Source of the DNA: Limnanthes douglasii subsp. nivea
Taxonomy: Eukaryota; Streptophyta; Magnoliopsida; Brassicales; Limnanthaceae
Assembly: GCA_036936605.1 (NCBI GenBank)
Contig: JAUPFV010000004.1
Location: 64,380,352-64,444,351 of the forward strand
Length of the DNA: 64,000 nucleotides
Direction: 5' to 3'
Position 1 is the stretch's first letter. Every line of letters starts with the position of its first letter. Under the pieces are notes generated by a model that did not search any database, was not told the DNA's origin, and saw only the letters and a program-made list of their open reading frames with translations. Shown piece after piece: positions 22,934 through 34,179 of the stretch. Position numbers and translations under genes: made by a program.

Positions 22934-22941
22934 CTTATATA
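22934..22941 (-). promoter_or_regulatory. TATA-like box upstream of the antisense gene in the deleted element
   Basis: TATATAAG on the minus strand, about 115 bp upstream of the former start codon at 22818. Its placement is similar to the antisense TATA boxes of the two full-length Tat elements. Confidence 0.45.
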
Positions 22942-23231
22942 ACAAAAGAATCTACTTGAGTGTTTCACCTAGGAGAAGTAAATCGACTAGGTAATAATTA
23001 AAGTCTATTAACTCAAGCCCCCTTAATTTTAGAAGTGTAACTGCAAGTCCCTAGGATAAAACGGCTAGTAAGTCCAACTAGAAGCTCACACGTGTAATAG
23101 AAGACTAATAATAAAGCTGTGACCTTTGAGCTGATCGGTAGACCCTTCAAATTCACTTTGAAGACAAATCAAATATTATTTGATATAGTTAACTCTTCCA
23201 AAGGGTTTTTGAAAAAACTAAGGGGGCTATA

Positions 23232-23617
23232 TGATCAGTTCAGATATTGCTAGAAGCATATCTCCAGTAATTTAGATAATACCTGAAGGGTATTTTGGAT
23301 AGACCAAATAAAATACAATGGATGAACAATAGCTTGAGTGGAACAATGACTCAACTATGTGCCTAGTAGCTCATTTATTGGACTTGGGGGCTTATATGAA
23401 TGACCCGACTGGAAGGTTCGACCCATATGGCCCATGGGTCAGGTAAAAATACTATAAGCACCCCAACCGCCATCATTAAGAGGGTTGAATTTTTTCCAAA
23501 TACATTTAATATAAGCACACACTTCATTTCTCTCACAACCTTTTACAAAAACAGTTAATATCCATGAGTTAAAGTTTTTTCCTATTTTTACCCATAATCG
23601 AGATTTTACCATCACCA
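23232..23617 (+). repeat. 3' LTR of the deleted Tat element
   Basis: Its last 271 bp (from 23347) match 20232-20501, including the shared segment atgaatgacccgact and the end accatcacca. The upstream 115 bp have no partner on the left, showing truncation of the left LTR. Confidence 0.8.
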
Positions 23618-23639
23618 AACATGGCCTTCCTTCAAGTGA

Positions 23640-25012
23640 GGGTGAAGGTCTTCTAAAATTTTATTAGTCATGTGAAAGTACTTGTGTTACCAATACCTCT
23701 GACATTCTAACACATGATTGAAATAGTCATTTGGAGGAGCCAATATTGGGTATGACAATTCCTTTGTAGTAAATAGATTTGAAGGTATCAAGGCTCTTGG
23801 GTGGTTTCAGTTTTACAACTTTACTTTTTTCCTTTGCATAATCAGAATTTTCTTGAATGCTTTTATATATTCTTGTGTCTGTAGGTGATGATGAGAGACT
23901 CTTATAAATTTTAGGGTTGGGGAGACATTATCGACTTATAAAGGATCTAAATTACTGTTGGCTGAAAGCAAGATACGAGTTTCAGTTGTGTGCATGGCTT
24001 CAATAATCTCATCATCCTTGATCTCAGGTGAGTAATTATCTTTCTTAGTTATTTTTTTCTCATCTTGTTTTGATCTGGTAAGGGTATAAGATTGAGGGTA
24101 GGATGGTAGTTGTTTTGGTTAAGGGTTATAAATTTTAGTGACTTTATTATTTGATGATTATTTAGGTATGACTGTATCTGATTCCTTCTTTATGCTTTCA
24201 TCTTTGTTGTTGTTTGCATTATTTTGATCCATATTTTTTACAATTAATTATATTATATTCGGTATCCATTTCTCTGCTGCATTGGTTGTTTTGTTGGCCG
24301 CTGCAGTTTGGGTCTATTGTGTTGGTATTTCTGACAGGGTTTTGGTATCCAAGGATTTTATGTATTATATTTGTTTATGACCTATATGAAAACACTTTGA
24401 ACAGTAGTTAGACATATCACTATATTGAACCTTTTGCTAATAGCCTCCTGATGTACAAAAAATGATCCAAATTTTGTGCAAGAGCTGCTTAGATATGTAT
24501 ATTTCTATCCAAGCCTTACAACAGTTGTATATAACCCTAGTTTTTTAAGAATCCGGATAGCTAAAGGGTTTCCAATTGCCTTTGCAATTACTTTAATAAT
24601 GTCATTATTGTACATGTAAGGTGGGATGTTTGGGAATGAGATCCACACATAAGTTACTTGGGACTCTTTATTGCGGTTGAAGTTGGAGTTCCATTTTAGA
24701 ATACACATGGTATGGTGTTATATGCTCCATGCATTCTTTCGCCATATATGCTCCATGCATTCTTTCGCCACAGTTTTCTCATATCTTTTTATAGATTGAT
24801 TTCGATCATAAAGTGTCTTGGATCCCACAATACAAGGCTGATTTTCCATTGAATCCAAGTATACCGAAAAACTTATGTATTTCTTACATTGGAGGTCTAA
24901 CAGATGAAAACTTATCAATGAGTGTTTGTTTAGCATGCGATTAAGTAATTTTTTTTGTCATTTTCAAATAATTTCATAGATTTATATTCTTCATTGTCTT
25001 CAATTTTCAGTT
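23640..25012 (-). pseudogene. LINE ORF1 remnant, downstream half
   Basis: The minus strand encodes a DUF4283-like segment: NQSIKRYEKTVAKECMEHI, then ILKWNSNFNRNKESQVTYVW, ISFPNIPPYMYNNDIIKVIA and KAIGNPLAIRILKK (24505-24936). This is the RNA-binding N-terminal protein of plant LINEs. Downstream the frame is broken. A short duplication, atatgctccatgcattcttt, occurs twice at 24719-24765. The upstream half is on the far side of the copia element (29724-30230), so the copia insertion split this ORF. Confidence 0.65.
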
Positions 25013-25190
25013 TGTTAGAATATTCAGTGTATTAAGTTTCCTTGTATATGCCTCTAAGTTCTCTATATATTGAGAGCCTTACTTGGGTTTGTATTATAAA
25101 AAAAACAGTTCAATACAAAAAGGAACATTTTTTAATAAACACAAAACCCTAGCCGCCTTCTCTGGCTACTTCTCTCTTTGTTATTTAACA
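25013..25190 (+). repeat. 5' LTR of the copia element
   Basis: Contains the promoter-like tctatatattgagag and ends ttatttaaca. It is directly followed by the primer site. Confidence 0.92.
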
Positions 25191-25202
25191 TGGTATCAGA
25201 GC
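25191..25202 (+). other. Primer binding site complementary to initiator tRNA-Met
   Basis: TGGTATCAGAGC directly adjoins the LTR end. This is the standard priming site of plant copia elements, complementary to the 3' end of initiator methionine tRNA. Confidence 0.92.
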
Positions 25203-25258
25203 ACATGTGATTCTGGGAATTCTGAACATCCTCAACAAAGATCGCTGGCAATGAAGTC

Positions 25259-25935
25259 GTGGTCAGTCAAGTCCCTGATGAATTAACAATACAGATTGCT
25301 GCCATTATGAGAAATGGTCCCGGAAAACAACAACAAGCAACTAACCCCGAGAATTTATCCCTAGGGATTAAACTCGGTGGTGACAACTATGCCATATGGG
25401 CAAACCTGATGAAGAAAGCAATTGGGGGAAGGGGGAGAGGTTCTCATATTATAGGGGAGCCGACACCTCCATCCAAAACTGACAACACATATACAAGGTG
25501 GGAACAAGATGATCAATGTGTTTTCACATGGCTGCTAAAGATTCTGCACAGAGGTTTAAATTCCGATCCAAAGAGAAAGAAGATAAATCAAAGTTGTATT
25601 GCACTCATTGTGGGATGAAGAAACACACTAAAGAGACATGTTTCCAGCTGGTTGGCTATCTAGAATGGTGGGAGGACGGTCATAAGGAGAAAAATAACCA
25701 GAGTTTTAGATCTAATGTCAAACGGGCTTCGTCTACAAGTGGCGGTGAAGATCCGACTAAAAATGAGCGAGGAAGTGGCACTGGTTTTGGAGGAATGGCG
25801 GCGAACTCCTATGAAAAACTTAGAGGTAAAGGGTTTGAGAAATTAATGAATTGGATCTTTGATTGCGGGGCTATGGACACCATGTCTTATGATCCTAAAG
25901 ACTTTGGTGACATGGTTGAAGAGTTAAAAGATGGT
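25259..25935 (+). pseudogene. gag and protease start of the copia element
   Basis: The N-terminal capsid part (LSLGIKLGGDNYAIWANLMK, RWEQDDQCVFTWLL) is followed after an internal deletion and frame change by KFRSKEKEDKSKLYC and a zinc knuckle, CTHCGMKKHTKETC (C-x2-C-x4-H-x4-C). Most of the middle of the capsid domain is missing. The protease start reads NWIFDCGAMDTMSYDP. The usual Asp-Ser-Gly is Asp-Cys-Gly here, so catalysis is doubtful. The frame is then interrupted by the insert at 25936. Confidence 0.85.
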
Positions 25936-26316
25936 TCGAGGGTGATTTTGTTGTGAGAAGATTTGTTAAGAGAGGATTTAGAAGTAGAATATTTGAGTGT
26001 TAGATCTAGAGAGAGAAAATGCCAAAAAGGTAGAGAGAGAAAGTCGTACTATTCATCTTGAGATTCGTGAAGCGTGTGTGGTCCTTTTATAGTACAATTG
26101 AGGACCCCACACGCTTTAATTTGGTTTAATTACATCTTTTGGTCCCTGCTCTAAAGTTCCTTCCTATTTTGGCTATATCTTTACAATTAATGCATTTCAG
26201 CCCTTATACACTTATTTCTATACATTTCGGCCCTTATACATTTATTTCTATGCATTTTGGCCCTTATACATTTATTTCTATGCATTTTGGCCCTTGTCTT
26301 TTATTCTTCCTCATCA
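25936..26316 (-). mobile_element. Solo-LTR-like insertion inside the copia protease region
   Basis: 381 bp of unrelated sequence bounded by the 5-bp direct repeat ATGGT (25931-25935 and 26317-26321), where the copia reading frame breaks off and resumes. On the minus strand it starts TGATGAGGAAG and carries a 30-bp tandem repeat, then a TATA box (CTATAAAAGG near 26090) followed by a CT-rich leader, as in LTRs. The outer end reads CCTCGA rather than the canonical CA, so the LTR assignment is tentative. Confidence 0.55.
26191..26310. repeat. Four tandem copies of a 30-bp unit
   Basis: Units tgcattttggcccttataca plus tttatttcta start at 26191, 26221, 26251 and 26281; the last is divergent. The array lies inside the solo-LTR-like insert, upstream of its minus-strand TATA box. 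Confidence 0.9.
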
Positions 26317-26321
26317 ATGGT

Positions 26322-27930
26322 ATCTTCAAAGAAATCCCATATTGAGACTGCTAGTGGAGACATTTGTAAAGTCAAAAGGGGAGGTTCAATTATTTTTTCA
26401 GAAAAAATGGAAATTAAAAACTGCCTCTATATTCCTTCACTATCCTTAAAGTTATTATTTGTTAGTCAAGTGACAAAACAACTCAACTGTGTGGTTCTTA
26501 TGTATCCATTTTTTTGTATTTGATAGGACATTCGTGCGAAGAAGATCATTGGGCATGGTACTGAACAAGGAGGTCTCTATTATGTTGATGAGGTAGTTCA
26601 TAAGGGACATGCCATGCTTGCTCACGGAACAACCGAAAGGCAACTTTGGTTATGGCACCGGCGACTTGGTCATCCTTCTTTTAGCTATCTTAAAAGTTTG
26701 TTTCCTAGTCTTTTTTTTAATAATTCCATTCATGAGAAATGTGAAACCTGTATTCTTGCAAAAAATCGTAGGGTCTCATTTAATCAAAGTAATACTAGAG
26801 TTGATTTTGCTTTTTCGCTAATCCATTCTCATGTTTGGGGTCCAGCACCGAATTCCACTAACAATCAAATCAGATACTTTGTTTTATTTGTGGATGATTT
26901 CTCAAGAATGACTTGGATATACTTCATGAAACATAAATCGGAAGTACCATAAATATTTGTTTGTTTTTACAAAATGATTTTGACTCAATTTGAAAAACAA
27001 AATACAGATTCTCCGTTCTGATAATGGAACAGAGTTTGCCAACCAAACAATGCATAATTTTTTCAAAACAAATGGTCTTATCCATTCAACCACTTGTTCA
27101 AACACACCTCAACAAAACGGTACTTCAAAATGAAAAAATTGTACTTTACTTGAAAAACTCGTGCTATTATGATTGAATCTAGAGTTCCTCATTCTCTTTG
27201 GCCAGAAGCTCTTGCTACAGTCACGTGTCTTGCAAATCTTCTACCAACCCGATGTCTAGGAAATAAAACTCCATTACAAGTGCTTGCCACCCAAGTTACA
27301 ATTCCATCTGTTATGACCTTACCACCTCGTGTCTTTGGTTGTTCGGTGTTTGTTCATATCCCTAAAACTAGTCGAAACAAACTTAATCCGTGTGTTGAAA
27401 AGTGTGTATTCGTTAGGTATGGTGCCCATCAAATGGGCTATCGGTGTTACAATCCGGTTACTCGTCGAATCCATGTCACCATGGATTGTGACTTCTTAGA
27501 ATCCGATTATTTTTTTGACTACCAATCTCGTGCTCAAGGGGTGAAAGTAAGTGAATCACTCGACTGGTTGCTATATGAAAGTTACTTTGAGGATGTACCG
27601 ATAAAGTCGGTAGATGGCGCCACCGAACACTCCTCTTCCAACATAAAGGAGACTGACGAGGCAGTTTTTACCACCAATGATTCTCCCGAAGACAATGTCC
27701 AACAAGAAATAAATGTCATGGATATTACCAGCGAATCAGCCGAAGAAAATGTCCATCAAGAGGTAAACAATTTACAATGTCATAATTCACGAAATGCTAC
27801 TGGCCATGACATTTCAGGAAGTTCATTTGTTGAAACTCAAACTCTGGTTCTTCCCCCAAGAAAAAATAGAGGGGTTCCTCCTGACCGGTATTCACCGGAA
27901 CACGTTTCTTGTGCTTCTACATATCCGTAA
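26322..27930 (+). pseudogene. Protease remainder and integrase of the copia element
   Basis: Resumes with SHIETASGDICKVKRGG and CLYIPSLSLKLLFVSQVTKQ. The zinc-binding pre-integrase segment (LWLWHRRLGHPSFSYLK, CETCILAKNRR) and the core (LIHSHVWGPAP, YFVLFVDDFSRMTWIYFMKH) follow. In the core the first catalytic Asp position, LIHSDVWGP in the family, is His. A TAA at 26950 and further stops follow. The C-terminal part SLWPEALATVTCLANLLPTR to a conserved FGCSVFVHIPK is open for 253 codons (27169-27930). Confidence 0.88.
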
Positions 27931-27939
27931 AAACGGACA

Positions 27940-29546
27940 AGAAAGGAATGACGAAGATTGCAAAGGCGTTTTCAGCTACTATTCTCTCTGAACAAAACCC
28001 TAAAACAGCTCAAGAAGCTAAGAAGATGACTGAATGGCATGAGGCAATGAATACCGAATTGGAAGCTCTAAAAAGGAATGGTAGATGGGAGAATTGTGTG
28101 TTACCACAAAGGAAGAAAGCAGACGGGTGTAGATGGTTGTTTAATATATAATATAAATCTGATGACACCATTGAGCGACACAAGGCAATATTGGTTGCCA
28201 AATGATATACACAAACATATGGTATAGACTACTCTGAAACGTTCTCTCCAGTTCTAAAGATTGACACTATCAGAGTTTTACTTTCAATAGCCGCGAATAA
28301 AGATTGGCCTCTTCATCAATTTGATGTAAAGAATGCTTTCTTACATGGAGACTTGGAAGAAGAGGTATATATGGAACCCCCACCAGGGTTCTCTGATGGT
28401 TTTCAAGAAAATGAGGTATGTAAACTGAAAAGGGCATTATATGGGCTCAAACAGTCTCCTCGTGCTTGATTTGGGAGATTTACAATGGCAATGAAGCAGT
28501 ATAGCTACAAACAGAATAATGGGGATCATACCTTGTTTTACAAAAAGAGAGGAGAATTAGTCACTTGTCTTATAATATATGTCGACGATATGATTATAAT
28601 GCGGAATGACGAAGAAGAAATTAGCTTTCTTAGGAAAAACCTCTTCAAGGAGTTCGAAATGAAAAACCTTGGGGGATTGAAGTATTTCCTAGGAATCGAG
28701 GTTCTTAGGTCAAGATGAGGGATTTATATCTCCCAACGGAAATATATATTGGATTTATTAGTTGAAGTTGGCATGGTGGATTGCAAACCAAATGACACTC
28801 CTATGGTTGTGAATCACAAACTAAAGATAATTGAATGGGCCAGACCAACGAGTAAAGAAAGGTACCAAAGATTGGTGGGAAAATTGATTTACATGGCTCA
28901 CACTCGACCCGACATTACATACGTCGTGGGAGTAGTTAGCCAGTTCATGCATTATCCTCAGGAACACCATATGGAGGCGATAATGAAGATTATTCGATAT
29001 CTCAAAGGCACACCAAGAAGAGGCATAATTTTTAAGAAAACTGGACACCTTGATGTTGAAGTATTCACAGATGCTGATTGGGGAGGGAATCCTAACGACA
29101 AGCGATCAACTGCTGGCTACTTTACTCTTCTTGGAGGTAACTTGGTGACTTGGAGGAGTAATAAACAGAAAGTAGTATCAATGTCAAGTGCTGAATCAGA
29201 ATTTAGAGGAATTGTTAAGGGGATTACCGAGATACTTTCGTTAAAGAAGATAATGAAAGAAATCGGATCCCCCATAAAGTGTCCAACTCAGTTAATGTTC
29301 GATAATAAAGCTGTGATTAAGATTTCAGAGAAACCGGTACAACACGATAGAACAAAGCACGTTGAAATAGATTGGCACTTCATAAAAGAAAAGATTGAAG
29401 ATGAGACTGTCGAACTTCCGTTTGTTAGATCCGAATACCAATTGGCAGACATCCTAACAAAAGCGGTTGCTGCAAGAACATTCGAATCAGTTTTATCCAA
29501 GTTGGGTATTGGTGATCCCACTACACAACTTGAGGGGGAGTGTTAG
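27940..29546 (+). pseudogene. Reverse transcriptase and RNase H of the copia element
   Basis: RT motifs: [40 protein letters not shown], and the catalytic LIIYVDDMII (near 28580), then FEMKNLGGLKYFLGIEVL. In-frame stops interrupt at 28149, 28203, 28468 and 28716. RNase H is a clean 265-codon stretch (28749-29546): RLVGKLIYMAHTRPDITYVV, FTDADWGGNPNDKRSTAGYF, MSSAESEFRGI, FDNKAVIKISEKPVQHDRTK. Its acidic residues are all present. The stop codon lies a few bases inside the 3' LTR, as in many copia elements. Confidence 0.92.
29530..29540 (+). other. Polypurine tract of the copia element
   Basis: TTGAGGGGGAG ends exactly at the 3' LTR start. It is the plus-strand priming site. Confidence 0.88.
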
Positions 29547-29718
29547 AATATTCAGTGTATTAAGTTTCCTTGTATAGGTCTCCAAGTTCTCTATATATTG
29601 AGAGCCTTACTTGGGTTTGTATTATAAAAAAAATAGTTCAATACAACAAAGAACATTTTCTAATAAACACAAAACCCTAGCCGCCTCCTGTGGCTACTTC
29701 TCTCTTTGTTATTTAACA
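29541..29718 (+). repeat. 3' LTR of the copia element
   Basis: Direct copy of 25013-25190 with nine substitutions. It is followed by the target duplication CAGTT. Confidence 0.92.
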
Positions 29719-29723
29719 CAGTT

Positions 29724-30230
29724 CTTCATAAATAAATTTCTTAGTTGATGGTTGGGTAACATTAGCATAAGATTTGATAGATATCTTAAAGTTTAATGCT
29801 AGTGAAGGTTGTGCAAGTTGGTTAGTTGAAGTGAGTTTTGATCGTATATGGGATTATTTCTTAAATTTGAGAATATTCCTGACTTATCAGCAAGATTTCC
29901 AGTAACTTTATCTTGTAAATCTTGATTTTGGTTCAATGTAGGGAATTCTTAGTCTGAGGTGACTAGTGCATCAAGAATTGATAAAGGCTTACTGATATTC
30001 TGGATCTTTATGTTTTGGTTGATTAGAGTTTTTGTTGATGGCATAGATTATTGTAGGATAAAATGACGGCTTGGAGGAAAGGTCATCACCGGTAAACTTG
30101 TGATGCTTAGGATCTGTTGGTGAAGCTTTTACCATTCCGGTGGAAGGATAATCATTTACATTGAATAAAGAAAGAATGGTTAGAGAAGGCTTGAATTAAG
30201 AACTCAGTTCTCAGAGCATCTTCAATATTA
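29724..30230 (-). pseudogene. LINE ORF1 remnant, upstream half
   Basis: The minus strand gives DPKHHKFTGDDLSSKPSFYP and, just before the copia insertion, SLALNFKISIKSYANVTQPS followed by TKKFIYEEL. The SYA-V-T motif precedes the DUF4283-like domain in plant LINE ORF1 proteins. Reading across the copia element it continues into 25012-23640. Several stops are present. Confidence 0.55.
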
Positions 30231-30239
30231 ACCCCCTCT

Positions 30240-32387
30240 CGAGATTGAAACTTTATTTCATCGTCCATAATTAATTTGTTAATCACTATATTCATTATAA
30301 AGGTAACGATAATGTTCATTAAAAATACTATATACATATATAAATAATACAAAAAAATCGGTTTATATTTTTGTATCACAACAATATATCATCATCTATA
30401 TATCCTAAATTGACTAAAAATTGTATATATTCAAAAAAATGTTGATTTAATTTTTAAAACACAAAATAACAATAATTAAATAAAATTTCAAAATATAAAT
30501 TTATAAATAAATATGTTAAAAAAATAACAACGTATTCATATACTATTTTCAAGTCAGTTCCTCATTTTTAGAGGATATAGATTTCGATTGAGATTATTTT
30601 ATTGTTCAGACTAGTTTTGAAATCGAAACCGAACAATTAGAAATCGTTTGCGATCATTGTTTCAGATATTCGTACATTAAGAAAATAATGTTGAAAATAA
30701 AATGATATTCTTTTATTATATATAAAGAAAGTTATCTAAATTTTATGTTTATTTAAATTTAAAAAAAAATGTGCGATATAACAATATTGAAAAAATAAAG
30801 GTTTAATTTGCATACTTTCTTAAAAAATTGTTAAAAAATAAAATAAATAAAAATTTGAATTTAAAAAATTAAAAAACTTGAATTTATCATCACGATGCAT
30901 AATAGACAATGTATTTTTTTTTGTACAACATAAGATTATGAGACATATTTTTTTAAAAATAACTAACATACTCAAACCTCAATTTATAATGTCAAAAGTG
31001 ATTATTCGTCCAATAATTATTTTTATGCAACATGTTGGAACGAGAAGATGGATCTAGATTATTGTTGGTTGACCAATAACCATTAAACACTATTGTTTTT
31101 GCTAGACAACAACATTAATGTTACCTCTATATACAACATTAAATGTATTAAAAAAAGTTTGAGTCATTTAAGTAAAATAAAAACTAAACAACGTATTAAA
31201 TAGAATAAATGTAACTGTTAGGAAACTCTTGTTACAAGCTCAACCCACATCAGAATAATCAACAAATACAAGCTTTAACAATAAATGAACCACATAAAAA
31301 ATGAATTGAAACTCAAACATTAGTCATCCAAAACCTGTTTATTTTGTAGAGTGGATCCTGCAACTAGAGATGACAAATTGTTTCAAACAGTGAGTATCCG
31401 ATCTGACCCGACCCGATGGGATAAAGTATCCAAACTATATTGTTTTGATGGGATGAGTTATGAGTTTGAAAATTAATTATCCCTCAAGTTCAAGTCTGGT
31501 TGTAGGTTTTAAAAATTACTCATGGATAGCCAACCCGAACCCAATCCATCTGGTAATATCCAACGCGTATCCATTAATTTAATAAAAATTTAAAATAATA
31601 TATTATTATTTATAAAACCATAACAAAATTAACATCCTATAAAACAAACACTGTTAAATAAATAGTTACTAAGTACATGTGGGTGACTACCCGAATCCGG
31701 CGGGGTCAGACATAAGAAAAAATATTATTACCTGACAGGTTCAGGTTCGGGTTTAGGTTCGAGAAAATGAAGACGGGTCCAGCTCATACTTAAAGCTTCA
31801 ACTATGAACCCAAAACAATAAATCAAAATATAAGAACGAGAGTTTTAAAACCAAGCACACATCCATATTTAACGTGGTTTAAATTATAGAGAAATACTAC
31901 ATCAACAAGAAAACAACACATATTTTATATATATATATGAGGTTATAGGAATATTATCTCAAATGCAAAGCACTCAACCACTCATTTTTTGTTAAAAAGT
32001 ACCCTTATCTTACAAAATGAACTATGCATCTCATTGTCTCTCTAAGAGTTTATCTTTTAGCTCTCAATATAACTTTCTTTCTCTGTAACAATTCTTACCT
32101 TAAATTTCTAGCAATGATTTCATACAGTTCTCTTACTATTTATAGATGATCAAATATGTGCACAATGTTCTTAATGCTCAAAATATCGTTTGACATTCAT
32201 TTTCCTTAATTGACTAAGCAAGTCAGCACAAAAAAACAAGAGCAACGATGATTTCCGTACAATTTGTAGTGGCGCATTTTTATACTACCTAACATAATAT
32301 AAGCACACCTATATCAACGACTATTTGATCAATAACTGAGATTTTGCATCTACAAAACCTTTAGTGACTCGAATTCTTCTAAAAACA

Positions 32388-32390
<3 letters not shown>
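30240..32390. other. AT-rich intergenic DNA, no gene seen
   Basis: No recognisable protein or RNA gene. A more GC-rich stretch at about 31370-31800 is rich in reiterated cccgaaccc/gggttcggg-like words on both strands (for example gacccgacccgatggg and caggttcgggtttaggttcg). This is a common style of low-complexity dispersed plant repeat; no ends could be fixed. Confidence 0.5.

Positions 32391-32391
<1 letters not shown>

Positions 32392-32449
<58 letters not shown>
32392..32449. repeat. (AT)n microsatellite
   Basis: About 29 uninterrupted AT dinucleotides. Confidence 0.97.
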
Positions 32450-32452
<3 letters not shown>

Positions 32453-32819
32453 GAAGTTTTTTAGCAAACATATTGTACACCTTCTTGTATTCAATAGAGC
32501 TCACTTTTAGTTTCGAACAAATGTCTTTGCACCTAAGATTCAGCCCAATTTTTATCCTTAGAGTTCAAACATGTTATGTTTTATAAGTCTTTGACCATAC
32601 AACTTTATCTACTTATAGTATTTGACAATATTTTTGTTCTCCTTTACTTTTAGTTTACACCTAACAATTCACCATCTAAGCTTATAGTAACTCTAGCATA
32701 TGTTGCACCAGATGTTTAATTACTCTTTATAGACCAGTTCATATGCATTCTAGATTTTCACAAGTTTCATACAATTCGTGAACTTTGAAACCGATAATAC
32801 CTTGGTCAGAGCATCCGAT

Positions 32820-33140
32820 TTTTCTTCTTCACTTGCAGTTTTTGCCACACTCACTTGCTTTCTCTTCCCTACGTCTCATATGAAGTGCAACTTGATATTT
32901 ATGTACTTAGTTCTCTCATGGAACTTTAGAATCTTCATTAAATGAAGAGCATTGATGTTATCACAAAATATAATCAAATCTTGCTCTATATTAGTGAACC
33001 CACTCAACAATCTTTTCAGCTATATAACTTATTTTATTGTTTCCATAACAACCATATATGTGTAATATGAACGTTGTGACACAAACCAGCCACAATAACT
33101 AGTTGTTCCATAAGGATTAAAACTTATTAACTTCATTAAA
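32820..33140 (-). pseudogene. Copia RNase H fragment
   Basis: The minus strand encodes MVVMETIK, LKRLLSGFTNIEQDLIIFCD and NINALHLMKILKFHERTKYI, which is the C-terminal part of a copia RNase H (CDN-S-A-IHL and H-R-TKHI in the family). Stops interrupt it. It lies in the right order and strand to belong with the RT fragment at 34180-34905. A near copy occurs at 45880-46070. Confidence 0.75.
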
Positions 33141-33253
33141 GTTAGTGTCAAATATCTACTAGATTTCGAAAGAGTATCATACATTTATTTCAATGAATCC
33201 AAACTGGAAGTGATTCAAAAAAATAGGGATTCCTAGAATTAGTCAAATTATGG

Positions 33254-33720
33254 TTGCCACAACCTGGAGATACTCCAATAGACAACAAAGTTGAAGAGTT
33301 GGTAATTTATACTGATCTGCTAAATGGGGGACTTCGGTATCATTTGGATCCAGAGATAGTGAGGTATTTCCATTTAGTAAAATTATGCCCAAGTCAATTA
33401 AGCCATAATGCTTGGTTCACACTATTGGCTAATATTATAGCTTCGAGGCTATCCAAAATTTTGATGCATATGGAACAACTACCTATTATTGCTCGTTTGT
33501 GTCACAACGTTCATATCACTTTTTATTATTTAAATATGGGGTATGACGTGTCTATTGTCGAGCGTACCTTGGATTACTTGATCGCGTATGAAGTAGATAT
33601 CCAGCTCGTTGTGCTTTATTTGAGCATAAACAACTAGATTTGAAGCAAGTAAGCTGGTTGCTAATATTTCACACCAAATTATCGGGGATCGAGAGAGAGG
33701 AAACTATAGCTCTTGAATAT
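33254..33720 (+). pseudogene. Stray fragment of a Tat antisense gene
   Basis: The segment PIDNKVEELVIYTDLLNGGL, RYHLDPEIVRYFHLVKLCPS, NAWFTLLANIIASRLSKI and ITFYYLNMGYD matches the conserved domain of the antisense genes in the Tat elements (there GLRFPLDPMIVRYFEILKLC). It is open for 127 codons, then broken. No gag, pol or LTR of a Tat element adjoins it. It lies between two minus-strand copia fragments, so it probably came with a Tat element that was later deleted. Confidence 0.75.
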
Positions 33721-34179
33721 TTGCAAGAGCACGATATTTAGACTCAGTGATTCATCGTGTCATCACCAGTTGTTTCTTTGAAGACCGCGACACAAGGGTT
33801 TCCCCAAAATACATATAGTAGTTACCCAATGTCATTAGGAGAAGATGGCCAGTCAACATCGTTGAATTCATTGAGGTGGAGATCAAGACTGGGTTTGATA
33901 TGAATACCAAGATTTGAGCTTCTAGATGAGTATCACAACACTTTTTTTACTGCTGGTAGGTGTATATTTGTTGGGTTTTGTTGATACTGGGTTTGTTCAT
34001 AATAAACGCAGTGTCAGCTCTTGTATTAAAAATATAGTATAGAAAACCTAACAAACTGCGGTATTTCTTTGGTTTGCAGGAGATGAGTACCATCAGCAAG
34101 GGAGAAGTATAAAAGTAGTGCATAAATTTGCCGAGGTAAGTCTTTTGTTGGCTAATAGATTCCTAATGTATGTTTGTTG
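33721..34179. other. No recognisable gene
   Basis: Separates the stray antisense-gene fragment from the copia RT fragment. Nothing identifiable was seen. Confidence 0.4.

Larger units (their letters stand above)
20232..23617 (+). mobile_element. Internally deleted, non-autonomous Tat element
   Basis: The 3' LTR is 23232-23617 (386 bp, starts TGATCAG after the purine tract AAGGGGGCTATA). The left LTR (20232-20501) matches only the last 270 bp, so its 5' part is lost and no target duplication can be read. Between them is a broken gag on the plus strand joined directly, near 22282, to a fragment of the antisense gene on the minus strand. Protease, RT, RNase H, integrase and half the antisense gene are missing. 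It is a deletion derivative of the kind of element seen at 10-20 kb. Confidence 0.85.
25013..29718 (+). mobile_element. Ty1/copia retrotransposon, complete ends, broken genes
   Basis: Two 178-bp LTRs (25013-25190 and 29541-29718) start TGTTAGAATATT and end ATTTAACA. Target duplication CAGTT is at 25008-25012 and 29719-29723. The gene order gag, protease, integrase, RT, RNase H is that of copia. The LTRs differ at 9 of 178 sites (5%), roughly 2 million years at 1.3e-8. Coding regions have several stops, a gag deletion and an insertion in the protease region, so the element is dead. It interrupts a LINE ORF1. Confidence 0.95.

Noticed and set aside
26191..26310. CRISPR-like array
   Set aside because: Units are directly adjacent without spacers and this is a plant nuclear sequence; it is a simple tandem repeat.
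26139..26345. Frame encoding a repeated FGPYTFISMH-like peptide
   Set aside because: It is a translation of the 30-bp tandem repeat inside the solo-LTR-like insert; the 30-bp unit keeps any frame open.
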